From: Deinococcus roseus
Lineage (GTDB): Bacteria > Deinococcota > Deinococci > Deinococcales > Deinococcaceae
Assembly: GCF_014646895.1 (NCBI RefSeq)
Contig: NZ_BMOD01000008.1
Coordinates: 62,001-126,000 of the forward strand
Direction: 5' to 3'
DNA: 64,000 nt
In this document: piece by piece, positions 1 to 9,478 of the stretch
Layout: each line of letters begins with the position of its first letter
Numbering within the stretch: the stretch's first letter is position 1
Notes under the pieces: model-generated
What the model was told of the DNA's origin: nothing
The model's input: the letters and a program-made list of their open reading frames with translations, nothing else
Database searches by the model: none
Position numbers and translations under genes: made by a program

Positions 1-3000
1 AGCGCGTCCCCGGCTTCGTAGGTCAGGCCAGAGCCATTCAAATCAAACTCGAAGTGGCGCACGTCTTTCTGGGAACCTGCTCCGGTCAGCCTGCGGTTGA
101 TCACCAGACGGGCCGGGAAGGGATTGGCCTTGGAGTATTTGCTGGTCTGGGCTTTGCCGGGCGCAGGTTCAGGGGCCTTCTGACCGGAGAGGATGCGGGT
201 CATCTGGCGGGTCCAGGTGGTGGCGGTGCCAGCATAATCCGCATCGCAGTCGGTGCGGTGGTAGATGGGGGTGCAGCCCAGCGCCTGCATGCGGGCATCC
301 AGGTTCTTGCCGAACTGGCAGAAACCATCGTAGTTGCTGTCCCCCAGGGCCAGCACCGCGTATTTCAGGTGGCTGAGGGTGCCTTCAAATTCGCTGAGTT
401 CTTCCCAGAAGGGTCTGGCGTTGTCTGGTGGATCGCCGTCTCCGTAAGTGCTGGAGATCAGCAGCACGGTGTGTTCCCGTTGCAGGGCTTCTACCGTGAG
501 GTCTCCCATGCTGAGCACACGGGTGGAAATGGCCTGGCTTTCCAGGCTGTCCGACACGGTCTGGGCAATGCCCTCGGCGTTTCCGGTCTGGGATCCGTAC
601 AGAATCAGGATGCTCTGGGCCTGTGAGTAGGATGGCTCTGCCTGTGCGGTTGCGGAGACTGCACCGCCTGCCAGCACCACACCGGGCACCCCTCTGGAGA
701 ACATTCCAGCCAGCAGACCGTTGACCCAGTCACGCTTGGTGGGGGTGAGGGGGGCATTGGCGGGCAGAATCGGCACGGAGGGCACCTGGGGAGAGTAAGA
801 GCGGCCCAGTCCAACCAGGAAACCGGAGAGGTAGCTCTCCTCGTGGGATTCAAAGCTGACGGCCACGGTCTCCCGGATCCCCAGCATGGTCCGCAGGGCG
901 TCCACGGGTGAATCAGATGTTGACATGGGAATCCTTTCTGCTGCGCCTGCCAGCACGGGAACGGGTGCAGGTGTGGGTGCAGCAACGCGGGCAGAAACCG
1001 CCGCCACCACAGGGGCTTTCACCTCAGGCACCTTCTCGGCCACTTTGGTGAGGGAGACCGCGCAGAATTTCAGTTCGGGCTGCAGGGAGATGGGGTCTCT
1101 GGCATCGCTGGTCAGGGCGTTGATGCAGAGGTCCTCGCCATACAGGTCGTTCCAGTGGATGGGTGCGAAGACCTGACCGGGTTGCACTTTCTTGCTGACC
1201 TTCACAGGGAGTCTTGCTTTGCCCCGTCTGGAGCGCACTTCCAGCGTGTCGCCGTTTTTAACGTTCAGCTGGGCCGCGTCCTCGGGGTGCACCTCGATGA
1301 AGGTTTCGGGGTTGAGTTTGTTGAGGGTGGCAATCTTGCCCGTCTTGGTGAGGGTGTGCCACTGGTGGGGCAGCCTTCCGGTGTTCAGCACGAAACGGAA
1401 ATCCGCATCGGGCAGTTCATGGGGAGGCAGGTAGGGACGGGCCAGAAACCTGGCCTTCCCGGAGTCGGTGGCAAAGACCAGTTCAGGCTGGCTGCCGTCT
1501 GGCAGGGTCAGCAAGGTCTGGCTGACCCCGTCGTTGAGGTAACGGATGGGGTTGCGGCGGTCCCCTTCAGGGGCACAGGGCCACTGGATGGGGTTTTCCT
1601 GCAGGCGCTCGTAGCTGACGCCCCGCAGGTCATAGCCGGTTCTGGGGTTCCAGGTCTGCTTGATTTCCTCAAAGACCTCGGCGGCACTGCTGTAATTGAA
1701 GTGCTCTGCGTACCCCATGGCCCGGGCAATTTCGGTGATGATCTGCCAGTCGGGAAGGGCCTCTCCTGGCGCGTCCACCACCTGTTTCATCAGGGTAACG
1801 TTGCGTTCGCTGTTGATCATGGTGCCTTCTGCCTCGGCCCAGAGGGCACCAGGCAGCAGAATGTCTGCGTAACTCCCGGTTTCGGTTTCCAGGAAGGTGT
1901 CCTGCACGATGATGAGTTCAGCTTTCTTCAGGCCCAGCAGGGTGTTCTGGCGGTTGGGCATGGTCACCACCGGGTTGCTGCCAATCACCCACAGTGCCTT
2001 GATTTTGCCGTCCCGCATGGCTTCAAACATGGGAACCGCGTCCAGACCGGGTCTGGGCTGGATGGTGCCCGCTGGAACCTTCCAGACGTTCTCGATGAAG
2101 GCCCGATCATCTGCACTGGCAATCACCCGCTGTCCGGGAAGGGCGTGGGCCATGTAACCCACTTCCCGGCCTCCCATGGCGTTGGGCTGTCCGGTCAGGG
2201 AGAAAGGACCGCTTCCGGTGCGGCAGATTTTTCCGGTGGCGAGGTGCAGGTTCACGATGGCATTGGTGTGCCAGGTGCCGTGGGTGCTCTGGTTTAAGCC
2301 CATGGTCCAGAAGGTGATGAATTCGCGGGCCTCTCCGATCAGTTTTGCGGTCTGGCGCAGGGCCTGCTCGGGAATCCCTGTGATTTCACTGACTTTTTCA
2401 GGGGTGTAGTCCTGCACGAAGGTCTTGAGTTCTGCATAGCCCTCGGTGTACTCCCGGATGAAGGCAGAATCGGTGTGGTGGTTTTCGATCAGCAGGTGCA
2501 GCAGGCCGTTCAGGAAAGCCAGATCGGTGCCGGGTTTGATCGCCAGGTAAAAGTCGGCTTTTTCTGCAGTGGCGGTCTTTCTGGGATCAATGACCACCAG
2601 TTTGGCCCCACGGGCCTTCACCTGATCCAGCACGCGCAAAAACAAAATCGGGTGACAGTCTGCCATGTTGGAGCCGATCACCACGAAAAGGTCACTGTTT
2701 TCAATGTCCTCGTAGGAGCCCGGAGGTGCGTCCGAACCCAGCGACAGCTTGTATCCGGCTGCAGCACTGGACATGCACAGCCGGGAATTGGTTTCCACAT
2801 TGTTGGTGCGAATGAACCCCTTGGCAAGCTTGCTGGCCAGGTACTGGGCTTCGGTGGAAATCTGGCCGGAGAGGTAGAAGGCAAAAGCGTCTGGTCCGTG
2901 GGTGTCAATGATGTGCCGCAGGCGGTCTGCTGTCTGCTGGATGGCGTCCTGCATGGGAACCGGCAGGCGGGTGCCTTCACGGGTGTCGCGCACCAGGGCT

Positions 3001-3194
3001 TCTTTGAGGCGTCCAGGGTGGGAAAGCACCTGAAAGGAAGTCAGGCCCTTGGTGCAGAGGCGGCCACCGTTGGCAGGGTGGGAGGTGTCCCCCACCACTC
3101 TGGTGACGGCCCCATCTTCAACCTGCAAAATCATGCCACACCCCACCCCACAGTAGGGGCAGACGGTTTTGACGGTGTGTGGTGTCTGGGTCAT
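1..3194 (-). CDS. Assimilatory nitrate reductase fused to flavodoxin/CysJ-like flavoprotein (3' end outside window)
   Basis: Reading inward from the ATG at 3194 (AAAGGA upstream), the protein opens with a [4Fe-4S] cysteine cluster, CPYCGVGC at residues 12-19. It continues as a molybdopterin-bis-MGD nitrate reductase catalytic subunit for about 700 residues. An Ala/Pro/Val-rich linker follows, then from about residue 860 a flavodoxin domain (LILYGSQTGNAEG, SSTYGDGDPPDN). The start of a CysJ-type FAD domain is still open when the window ends at base 1. The frame is unbroken over 1064 codons. The inferred reaction is cytoplasmic reduction of nitrate to nitrite, with electrons delivered from NAD(P)H through the fused FAD/FMN module instead of a separate partner. 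It lies downstream of nirB-nirD in the same direction, so the three proteins would take nitrate to ammonium. Fusions of this architecture are known in databases; which nucleotide it uses cannot be told here. Confidence 0.9.
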   Translation of the reverse strand, partial: MTQTPHTVKTVCPYCGVGCGMILQVEDGAVTRVVGDTSHPANGGRLCTKGLTSFQVLSHPGRLKEALVRDTREGTRLPVPMQDAIQQTADRLRHIIDTHGPDAFAFYLSGQISTEAQYLASKLAKGFIRTNNVETNSRLCMSSAAAGYKLSLGSDAPPGSYEDIENSDLFVVIGSNMADCHPILFLRVLDQVKARGAKLVVIDPRKTATAEKADFYLAIKPGTDLAFLNGLLHLLIENHHTDSAFIREYTEGYAELKTFVQDYTPEKVSEITGIPEQALRQTAKLIGEAREFITFWTMGLNQSTHGTWHTNAIVNLHLATGKICRTGSGPFSLTGQPNAMGGREVGYMAHALPGQRVIASADDRAFIENVWKVPAGTIQPRPGLDAVPMFEAMRDGKIKALWVIGSNPVVTMPNRQNTLLGLKKAELIIVQDTFLETETGSYADILLPGALWAEAEGTMINSERNVTLMKQVVDAPGEALPDWQIITEIARAMGYAEHFNYSSAAEVFEEIKQTWNPRTGYDLRGVSYERLQENPIQWPCAPEGDRRNPIRYLNDGVSQTLLTLPDGSQPELVFATDSGKARFLARPYLPPHELPDADFRFVLNTGRLPHQWHTLTKTGKIATLNKLNPETFIEVHPEDAAQLNVKNGDTLEVRSRRGKARLPVKVSKKVQPGQVFAPIHWNDLYGEDLCINALTSDARDPISLQPELKFCAVSLTKVAEKVPEVKAPVVAAVSARVAAPTPAPVPVLAGAAERIPMSTSDSPVDALRTMLGIRETVAVSFESHEESYLSGFLVGLGRSYSPQVPSVPILPANAPLTPTKRDWVNGLLAGMFSRGVPGVVLAGGAVSATAQAEPSYSQAQSILILYGSQTGNAEGIAQTVSDSLESQAISTRVLSMGDLTVEALQREHTVLLISSTYGDGDPPDNARPFWEELSEFEGTLSHLKYAVLALGDSNYDGFCQFGKNLDARMQALGCTPIYHRTDCDADYAGTATTWTRQMTRILSGQKAPEPAPGKAQTSKYSKANPFPARLVINRRLTGAGSQKDVRHFEFDLNGSGLTYEAGDA

Positions 3195-3383
3195 GCCTGT
3201 CCTTTGGTCATGCCTGCTGCTGAAGGTGATGCGCGTTCGGCAGCAGGACAACGTTTGAAAGAGGCCGGGGTGAACTGAAGGTCAAGGGGGAATTCAGGCA
3301 CCCGGGAAGAGGGGTCAGAAGGCAGCGGGGAAAGAAAAGCCAGATGGGACGCCGAAGCGTCCCGCAGGTTTAACAGGTGAGGT

Positions 3384-3728
3384 TCAGGCCCTGACCCATA
3401 CTTTTCCGTCTTCCACACGCACTTCATAGGTGGGGATGGTGACGCTGGGGTCATCGAGGTACTCACCGGTCTGGAGGTTGAAGCTGTGCTTCAAGAGGGG
3501 GGAAGCGACTTTGTACACGTCCCCTCTGGTTCCGATGATGCCCCTGGACAGCACGTTGGCCCTGGTGAAGGGATCAAAGTTGCTGATGGCGTAGAGCAGG
3601 TTCTCTTCCACCCGGAAGATGGCGATCTGTTTGCCGTTCACTTTTGCAGCCACACCAGCGTGCAGCACGATGTCGTTGAGGGTGCAAATCTGGACCCAGG
3701 TGGCTTCGCGTGTCAGTGTCTGTGTCAT
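3384..3728 (-). CDS. nirD: Nitrite reductase (NADH) small subunit NirD
   Basis: This 114-residue protein has the Rieske-like fold sequence of NirD (VQICTLNDIVLHAGVAAKVN near the start, then a SPLLKHSFNLQTGEYLDDP segment). The Cys/His pairs that would bind a Rieske [2Fe-2S] cluster are absent, as is normal for NirD. It has an AAGGAG Shine-Dalgarno before the ATG and starts 10 bases after the nirB stop codon. It is expected to form the cytoplasmic assimilatory nitrite reductase with NirB. The 189 bases between it and the nitrate reductase hold no convincing gene. Confidence 0.95.
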   Translation of the reverse strand: MTQTLTREATWVQICTLNDIVLHAGVAAKVNGKQIAIFRVEENLLYAISNFDPFTRANVLSRGIIGTRGDVYKVASPLLKHSFNLQTGEYLDDPSVTIPTYEVRVEDGKVWVRA

Positions 3729-3738
3729 GGTCTGCTCC

Positions 3739-6267
3739 TTAATCTCCGGAAATCATGGGGAGGAGGTCGGCTTTCTCAAAGTCGAAAGCGGGACGGATCT
3801 GGCCGCGTTCTTCGATCATCACCACGTTGTCGTCGCTTTCATCGGTGTTGATGAAGTGGCTGAAGTGTTTCATCTTCTCGGGGTTGCCCAGGGTTTCCTT
3901 CCACTCGCAGTGGTAGGTGCCCACATGTTTCTCCATGGCGGCTTCAAGTTCTGCACCGATGCCCAGAGCGTCTTCCACAACCACTTTCTTGAGGTAGTCC
4001 ATGCCACCTTCAAGTTTTTCCAGCCAGACGCTGGTGCGCTGCAGTCGGTCTGCGGTGCGGATGTAGAACATCAGGAAGCGGTCCAGGTACTTGACCAGGG
4101 TGGCTTCGTCAAGGTCTGCGGCCAGCAGGAGGGCGTGCTTGGGTTTCATGCCGCCGTTTCCGGCCACGTACAGGTTCCAGCCTTTTTCGGTGGCGATGAT
4201 CCCGAAGTCCTTGCCCTGCGCTTCTGCACATTCGCGGGTGCATCCAGAGACGCCGCCTTTGAGTTTGTGGGGGGAACGCAGGCCCTTGTAACGCTCCTCA
4301 AGTTTGATGCCCAGGGTGGTGGAGTCCTGCACCCCGTAACGGCACCAGGTTTCCCCGACGCAGGTTTTCACGGTTCTGAGGGACTTGCCGTAAGCGTGAC
4401 CGGACTCGAAGCCAGCAGCAATCAGATCGGCCCAGATTTCGGGCAGGTGTTCCTGGCGGGCACCGAGCAAATCGATGCGCTGTCCACCGGTGATTTTGCA
4501 GTACAGGTTGTACTTCCTGGCCACTTCGCCAAGCACAATCAGTTTCTCGGGGGTGATTTCGCCACCGGCCACACGGGGAACCACGCTGTAGGTGCCGTCT
4601 TTCTGCATGTTGGCCAGAAAACGGTCGTTGGTGTCCTGCAGCGGAGCATGCTCCTGCTTGAGGATGTACTCGTTGTACAGCGAGGCCAGGATGCTGGCGA
4701 CGGCGGGTTTGCAGATTTCGCAGCCCATGCCGTGTCCGTGCTTCTCCAGCACTTCCCCGAAGGTGCGGTACTCCTTGATGCGGATCACATCAAACAGTTC
4801 CTGCCTGGAGTAATCGAAGTGCTCGCAGATGTTGTTGTTGACTTCCTGACCCAGCAGCAGCAGTTGTTCTTTGAGGATGTCGGTGACCATGGGGACGCAT
4901 CCGCCACATCCGGTGCCCGCTCTGGTGCACTTCTTGATGCTGGGGATGTCCTGGGCTCCGCCCACCACGGCTTCGCAGATGCTGCCCTTGGAGACGTTTT
5001 CGCAGGAGCAGACCGTGGCGGTCATGGGCAGGGTGGCCTTGACCTGGGTGCCGCCTCCAGCAGGAGCGGGAACCAGCAGGTGCTCGGGACCACCTGGAAT
5101 GTCCATGGCGTTGGAGAACAGGCTGTGCAGGTTACTGTAATCGGAGCAGTCCCCGACCAGCACGCCGCCCAGCACTTTTTTGCCGTCTGCAGAGAGCACC
5201 AGTTTCTTGTAGGTGCCCTTGAGGGGGTCGGTGAAGAACATCTCTTCAGAACCGGAGGTCTGAGCAAAAGCATCCCCAAAGGAGCCCACATCCACACCCA
5301 GCAGTTTCAGCTTGGTGCTCATGTCTGCACCGGTGAACTCGCTGCTTCCTCCGGTCAACTGGTCTGCAACCACACGGGCCATGGTGTAGCCGGGGGCCAC
5401 AAGGCCGTAAATTCTGCCTTTATATAGTGCGCACTCACCGATGGCGTACACGCTGGGATCGCTGGTCTGGCACGCTTCATTGATGGTGATGCCGCCGCGT
5501 TCTCCAACCTCCAGGCCACTGGCGCGGGCCAGTTCATCTCTGGGGCGGATCCCGGCGCTGAAAATCACCATCTGGGCTTCAATGCTCTTGCCGTCTGCGA
5601 AGGTCAGACCCTTCACCTTGTTGCCGTCCAGATCGATGCTCTGGGTGGCGGTGCTGGTGTGCACGGCGATGCCCATGTTCTCGATTTTCTTCTTCAGAAG
5701 CTTGCCGCCCTGCTCATCCACCTGAACGGGCATCAGGCGGGGGGCAAATTCCACCACGTGGGTTTTGATGCCCAGGGCTTTCAGTGCGCCTGCAGCTTCC
5801 AGACCCAGCAGACCCCCACCAATGACCACACCTTCTTTAGAGGTCTGGGCGTAAGCGTGAATGGCGTCCAGGTCTTCAATGGTGCGGTAAACGAAGCAGC
5901 CCTCGGCATCCTTGCCCTGGATGGGTGGAACAAATGGGTAAGAGCCGGTTGCGAGGACCAGGGTGTCGTATTTCAGTGCACGGGTGGCGGTGTGCACGGT
6001 CTTTTGTTCACGGTCGATGTGGGTGGCTTTTTCCATCACCACACGGATGCCCCAGGCCTGGTAGTCCTCAATGCGCCCCATGGCGAGGTCTGGTCTGGGT
6101 TGATCAAAGTAGCTGGTGAGGTGGACGCGGTCATAGGCGAGGCGGGGTTCCTCGCACAGGACCGTCACCTCCATGTTGTGTGTCTTGTTTTGCAGTGCTT
6201 CCAAAAATTTGTGTCCGACCATTCCGTTGCCGATGACCAGAAGGCGGTGGGTGTTTTGTGTTGACAT
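3739..6267 (-). CDS. nirB: Nitrite reductase (NADH) large subunit NirB
   Basis: An 842-residue siroheme enzyme that reduces nitrite to ammonium. In order it has an N-terminal FAD/NAD(P)H dinucleotide-binding region (LLVIGNGMVG near residue 10), a BFD-type [2Fe-2S] region (CSCENVSKG near residue 419 and CTRAGTGCGGC), and a C-terminal sulfite/nitrite reductase module. That module carries the siroheme/[4Fe-4S] cysteines CVGETWC near 634 and CTRECAEAQGKD near 674. The start chosen is the ATG at 6267: AAAGGAG lies 7-8 bases upstream, while the GTG at 6276 lies inside that Shine-Dalgarno. It is the first gene of a nirB-nirD-nitrate reductase unit, divergent from nrtABD. Confidence 0.96.
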   Translation of the reverse strand: MSTQNTHRLLVIGNGMVGHKFLEALQNKTHNMEVTVLCEEPRLAYDRVHLTSYFDQPRPDLAMGRIEDYQAWGIRVVMEKATHIDREQKTVHTATRALKYDTLVLATGSYPFVPPIQGKDAEGCFVYRTIEDLDAIHAYAQTSKEGVVIGGGLLGLEAAGALKALGIKTHVVEFAPRLMPVQVDEQGGKLLKKKIENMGIAVHTSTATQSIDLDGNKVKGLTFADGKSIEAQMVIFSAGIRPRDELARASGLEVGERGGITINEACQTSDPSVYAIGECALYKGRIYGLVAPGYTMARVVADQLTGGSSEFTGADMSTKLKLLGVDVGSFGDAFAQTSGSEEMFFTDPLKGTYKKLVLSADGKKVLGGVLVGDCSDYSNLHSLFSNAMDIPGGPEHLLVPAPAGGGTQVKATLPMTATVCSCENVSKGSICEAVVGGAQDIPSIKKCTRAGTGCGGCVPMVTDILKEQLLLLGQEVNNNICEHFDYSRQELFDVIRIKEYRTFGEVLEKHGHGMGCEICKPAVASILASLYNEYILKQEHAPLQDTNDRFLANMQKDGTYSVVPRVAGGEITPEKLIVLGEVARKYNLYCKITGGQRIDLLGARQEHLPEIWADLIAAGFESGHAYGKSLRTVKTCVGETWCRYGVQDSTTLGIKLEERYKGLRSPHKLKGGVSGCTRECAEAQGKDFGIIATEKGWNLYVAGNGGMKPKHALLLAADLDEATLVKYLDRFLMFYIRTADRLQRTSVWLEKLEGGMDYLKKVVVEDALGIGAELEAAMEKHVGTYHCEWKETLGNPEKMKHFSHFINTDESDDNVVMIEERGQIRPAFDFEKADLLPMISGD

Positions 6268-6338
6268 GGGCTTCACTCCTTTGCAGCTTGTTCCGCTTTT
6301 GCGGTACGTCCGGGGGGCTTCCGTCCTGCTTGTGAATC

Positions 6339-6369
6339 ATTTTCGGCGAAAAATACACCAGTTGTCAAC
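6339..6369 (-). promoter_or_regulatory. Candidate promoter of nirB-nirD-nitrate reductase
   Basis: On the minus strand a perfect TTGACA (6369-6364) is followed after 19 bases by GAAAAT (6344-6339), or after 18 by CGAAAA. The spacing is slightly long. The Shine-Dalgarno of nirB lies about 60 bases further on. This is the only good -35 between the divergent operons on this strand. Confidence 0.5.
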
Positions 6370-6471
6370 AACAAACTGAACAGTATGCAGATTTTTCAGG
6401 AAAAACGTCTAGTTCTGTCCTGTATCCGTGCAAGTTGTGCAAAAAATTTTGAACACCTTGCAGATTTGCTA

Positions 6472-6501
6472 TTGACAAACCCCTGAGAGGTTCCGCATAG
6501 T
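6472..6501 (+). promoter_or_regulatory. Promoter of nrtABD
   Basis: A perfect TTGACA at 6472-6477 is followed after 18 bases by CATAGT at 6496-6501. Transcription would start near 6508, leaving a leader of about 125 bases before the nrtA ATG at 6633. Confidence 0.6.
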
Positions 6502-6632
6502 GACTGCATCCCTGCGGGGAACTGCATTGACCCGCCCACACAGGTTCTTCCCAGACCTGATCCTTCCCGCCCTTCTGCCCCCCTCGCCCAAGTGACGCCC
6601 CTCTGACGACTTCCCCTGACCAAGGAGACACC

Positions 6633-7844
6633 ATGACCAGAATCAACCGTCGTCAATTCATCAAAGCGGCCACCGTCACGGCCGCCAGTGCAGTTCCTGC
6701 TGTGAACTTTGTGAAAGCCCAGAGCAAGAAAATCCAGCTTGGTTTCATTGCCCTCACGGACTGCGCCAGTCTGGTCATGGCCAAGGAACTCGGATACTTC
6801 GAGAAATACGGCGTGGATGTCGACATTGTGAAGATGGCCTCCTGGGCCGCCACCCGCGACGCCCTGCTGACCGGAGACATTCAGGGAGCGCACTGCCTCT
6901 TCGGGATGCCCTTCAGCGTGTACAACGGCATCGGTGGACCTGCAGGTAAAGAGCTGCCCATCGCCATGATGCTCAACAACAACGGGCAGGCCATCACCCT
7001 GGAGAGCGGATTCAAAGGGGTGGGCACCGACCTCAAGAAAGTCAAAGACCGGGTGGACGGCCTGATCAAGAGTGGCAAGGCCCCCACCTTCGCCATGACT
7101 TTCCCCGGAGGCACCCACGACATCTGGCTGCGTTACTGGCTGGCCGCCACAGAAATCGACCAGAGCAAAGTTGGGATCATCACCATTCCCCCACCGCAAA
7201 TGGTTGCCAACATGAAAGTCGGCAACATGGACGGTTTCTGCGTTGGTGAACCCTGGGGCGGTGTGGCTGCACAGCAGGGCATCGGTTTCACCCACATCAC
7301 CACCCAGCAGATCTGGAAGCACCACCCCGAAAAAGCGCTGGTTTTAAACAAGCAGTTCTCCGAGCGCAAAGATGAAGTCATGGCCATCATGCGCGCCATC
7401 CTGGACGCTTCCGCCTGGCTGGACAACCTGGCCAACCGCCGCAAGGCTGCCGCTGTTATTGGTGCATCGAAATACGTCAATGCCTCTGCAGAAGTGATTC
7501 AGGCCCGACTCGAAGGCCGCTATGACATGGGTGAGGGCATCGGGACCAAGCAATTTTTAGACGACATGATGCTTTTCTCCCGCAAAGGGGCCACCAACAT
7601 GCCCCGCCACGGCCACGGTGTGTTCTTCATGGCCCAGTACGTGCGCTTCGGGTACCTGAAAAAGCTCCCCGATGTGGACAAGATCGCAGAAAAACTGATC
7701 CTGACCGACCTCTACAAACAGGTCGCCAAAGATGCAGGCCTCAAGCTTCCCGATGACGACATGAAGCCCTGGACCATGACCCTGGACAAGGCCAAATTCG
7801 ATCCCAGCAAACCCGAAGCCTACCTCAAAGACCACAGCATTTAA
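6633..7844 (+). CDS. nrtA: Nitrate/nitrite ABC transporter substrate-binding protein NrtA (Tat-exported)
   Basis: A 403-residue periplasmic-type binding protein of the nitrate/sulfonate/taurine family. The N-terminus is a twin-arginine signal (NRRQFIKAATVTAAS, residues 5-19) with a short Ala-rich core ending near VPAVNFVKA, so export in a folded state by the Tat system is expected, as is usual for NrtA. Landmarks include ALTDCASLVMAKELGYFEKYG, HCLFGMPFSVYNG and GFCVGEPWGG. An AAGGAG precedes the ATG. It is the first gene of nrtA-nrtB-nrtD and faces the nitrite/nitrate reductases, which supports nitrate over taurine as substrate. Confidence 0.94.
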   Translation: MTRINRRQFIKAATVTAASAVPAVNFVKAQSKKIQLGFIALTDCASLVMAKELGYFEKYGVDVDIVKMASWAATRDALLTGDIQGAHCLFGMPFSVYNGIGGPAGKELPIAMMLNNNGQAITLESGFKGVGTDLKKVKDRVDGLIKSGKAPTFAMTFPGGTHDIWLRYWLAATEIDQSKVGIITIPPPQMVANMKVGNMDGFCVGEPWGGVAAQQGIGFTHITTQQIWKHHPEKALVLNKQFSERKDEVMAIMRAILDASAWLDNLANRRKAAAVIGASKYVNASAEVIQARLEGRYDMGEGIGTKQFLDDMMLFSRKGATNMPRHGHGVFFMAQYVRFGYLKKLPDVDKIAEKLILTDLYKQVAKDAGLKLPDDDMKPWTMTLDKAKFDPSKPEAYLKDHSI

Positions 7845-7855
7845 GGAGGTGTGAG

Positions 7856-8680
7856 ATGCAGAACGTTCAATACAAAGCCACCCCCATCAAAACCAGCAAA
7901 CCCCTGCTGAAAGGCTTCAAAAACGCCCTGGGACAGTTTGGATTCTTCGTTGCAGGCATGTCCCTCCTGCTCATGTTCTGGTGGATCGTCGGACAGAACA
8001 TCAAAGACCTGCCCACCCCTCTGGACGTCTTCAACGCCCTGAGAACCCTGTTCTCCGACCCTTACTACGAGCGCGGTCCCAATGACCGGGGCATTTTAAA
8101 CCTGCTCTTAAGCTCCCTGAGCCGCGTTGCCGGAGGCTTCCTGCTCGGAGCCCTGGTGGCCATTCCACTGGGCGTCCTGATGGGCAGCATTCCGTTTGCC
8201 AAGAAACTGATCGATCCCATCGTGCAACTGCTGCGCCCCGTGAGCCCTCTGGCCTGGTTCCCCATTGGCCTGACCGTGTTCCAGAGCGCTGAACCTGCCA
8301 CCGTGTTCATCATCTTCATCACTGCCCTGTGGCCCACCGTGATCAACACCGCCTTCGGGGTCAATACCCTCCCCAAAGACTTCAAGAACGTGGCACGGGT
8401 CTTCAAGTTCACCCCCGGACAGTACATCGCCAAGGTGCTGATTCCCTTCGCCCTCCCCCACATCCTCACCGGTCTGCGCATCTCCTTCGGGATTGCCTGG
8501 ATGGTGATTGTGGCCGCCGAAATGCTCTCCGGCAAATCCGGCATCGGGTTCTTCGTGTGGGATGCCTGGAACGCCCTGAGCCTGCCCAACGTGATCGCCG
8601 CCATCTTCGTGATTGGCTTTACAGGACTTCTTTTTGACAAACTCTTCGGACTTCTGGAGCGGATGGTGAAATATGAGTAA
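7856..8680 (+). CDS. nrtB: Nitrate ABC transporter permease NrtB
   Basis: A 274-residue inner-membrane permease with about six membrane segments (first at roughly residues 24-46) and the binding-protein-dependent permease EAA-type loop in its C-terminal half (ARVFKFTPGQYIAKVLIPFALP). It begins 11 bases after nrtA with GGAGG in the gap. Its last codons overlap the start of nrtD (ATGAGTAA), indicating translational coupling. It would form the membrane channel of the nitrate importer. Confidence 0.94.
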   Translation: MQNVQYKATPIKTSKPLLKGFKNALGQFGFFVAGMSLLLMFWWIVGQNIKDLPTPLDVFNALRTLFSDPYYERGPNDRGILNLLLSSLSRVAGGFLLGALVAIPLGVLMGSIPFAKKLIDPIVQLLRPVSPLAWFPIGLTVFQSAEPATVFIIFITALWPTVINTAFGVNTLPKDFKNVARVFKFTPGQYIAKVLIPFALPHILTGLRISFGIAWMVIVAAEMLSGKSGIGFFVWDAWNALSLPNVIAAIFVIGFTGLLFDKLFGLLERMVKYE

Positions 8681-9476
8681 GCAGACCGGCACCCCCACCC
8701 TGGACATTGAAGGTGTGCACAAGGCTTTCGGCAGTTACGTGGCCGTGGAGAACGTGGACCTGAAGATCTGGCCCGGTGAGTTCATCGCCCTGATCGGACA
8801 CTCCGGTTGCGGCAAGAGCACCCTGCTGAACATGATCTCGGGCCTGGAAAAGCCCTCGGAAGGCCACATCCGCCTGAAAGGCCGCTCCATCGAAGGCCCC
8901 GGACCAGACCGCGCCATGGTGTTCCAGAACTACTCCCTGTTGCCCTGGCTCAGCGTGTTTCAGAACGTGCTGGAGGCCGTCAAGGCTGCCCAGCCTGAAC
9001 TCGGGGCTGCAGAGCGCAAAGCCCGCGTGGAGGAATTCCTGTCGGTGGTGGGCCTCATGCCCCACAAAGACAAAAAGCCCAGCGAACTCTCTGGTGGCAT
9101 GAAACAGCGCGTTGCCATTGCCAGAGCATTTGCCATTCACCCCTCGGTGCTGCTGCTCGACGAGCCTTTCGGGGCGCTGGACGCCATCACCAAGAGCAAC
9201 CTGCACGAGGAACTGCTGAAAATGTGGTCCCTGGAAAACACCGATGGCACGCAAAAAAACGTGGTGATGGTCACCCACGACATCGACGAGGCCATCTACC
9301 TCGCGGACCGCATCGTGGTGATGAGCAACGGACCCAGAGCCCACATCCACGAAATCATCGAAGTCCCCCTCCCCCGCCCCCGCCACAAAGCCGAACTGAT
9401 CGACAACCCCACCTACCTGAAGATCAAAAGCCACCTGCTCTCGCTCTTGAGTGTGGTGCTGGCCCATCCCGCCTGA
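8673..9476 (+). CDS. nrtD: Nitrate ABC transporter ATP-binding protein NrtD
   Basis: A 267-residue ATPase with Walker A GHSGCGKST, Q-loop VFQNYSLLPW, signature LSGGMKQRVAIARAFA, Walker B VLLLDEPFGALD and the switch histidine in VMVTHDIDEA. It matches the single-domain NrtD type and lacks the extra C-terminal binding domain of NrtC. It overlaps nrtB by 8 bases. The tail after about residue 250 (LLSLLSVVLAHPA) is slightly unusual and runs directly into a dispersed repeat beginning two bases after the stop. Confidence 0.94.
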   Translation: MSKQTGTPTLDIEGVHKAFGSYVAVENVDLKIWPGEFIALIGHSGCGKSTLLNMISGLEKPSEGHIRLKGRSIEGPGPDRAMVFQNYSLLPWLSVFQNVLEAVKAAQPELGAAERKARVEEFLSVVGLMPHKDKKPSELSGGMKQRVAIARAFAIHPSVLLLDEPFGALDAITKSNLHEELLKMWSLENTDGTQKNVVMVTHDIDEAIYLADRIVVMSNGPRAHIHEIIEVPLPRPRHKAELIDNPTYLKIKSHLLSLLSVVLAHPA

Positions 9477-9478
9477 AG

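Larger units (their letters stand above)
6268..6632. other. 365-bp divergent regulatory region between nir and nrt operons
   Basis: No gene is seen. The middle (6380-6480) is markedly A/T-rich compared with its surroundings and contains two facing promoters. It also has several TGCA/TTGCA words (TGCAGATTT, GTGCAAGTTGTGCAAAA, CTTGCAGATTTGC) that could be sites for a nitrogen or nitrate regulator. No palindrome good enough to name a regulator was found. The 130 bases before nrtA are an untranslated leader, C-rich from about 6540. Confidence 0.6.

Noticed and set aside
3619..5427. Long plus-strand open frame (602 codons) across nirB
   Set aside because: It is fully antisense to the unmistakable nirB gene; long mirror frames arise from GC-biased third positions. 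The same applies to 1155-2297 over the nitrate reductase, 22445-23875 over tyrS, 9754-11103 and 9806-10939 over narK, and 43050-44144 over obg.
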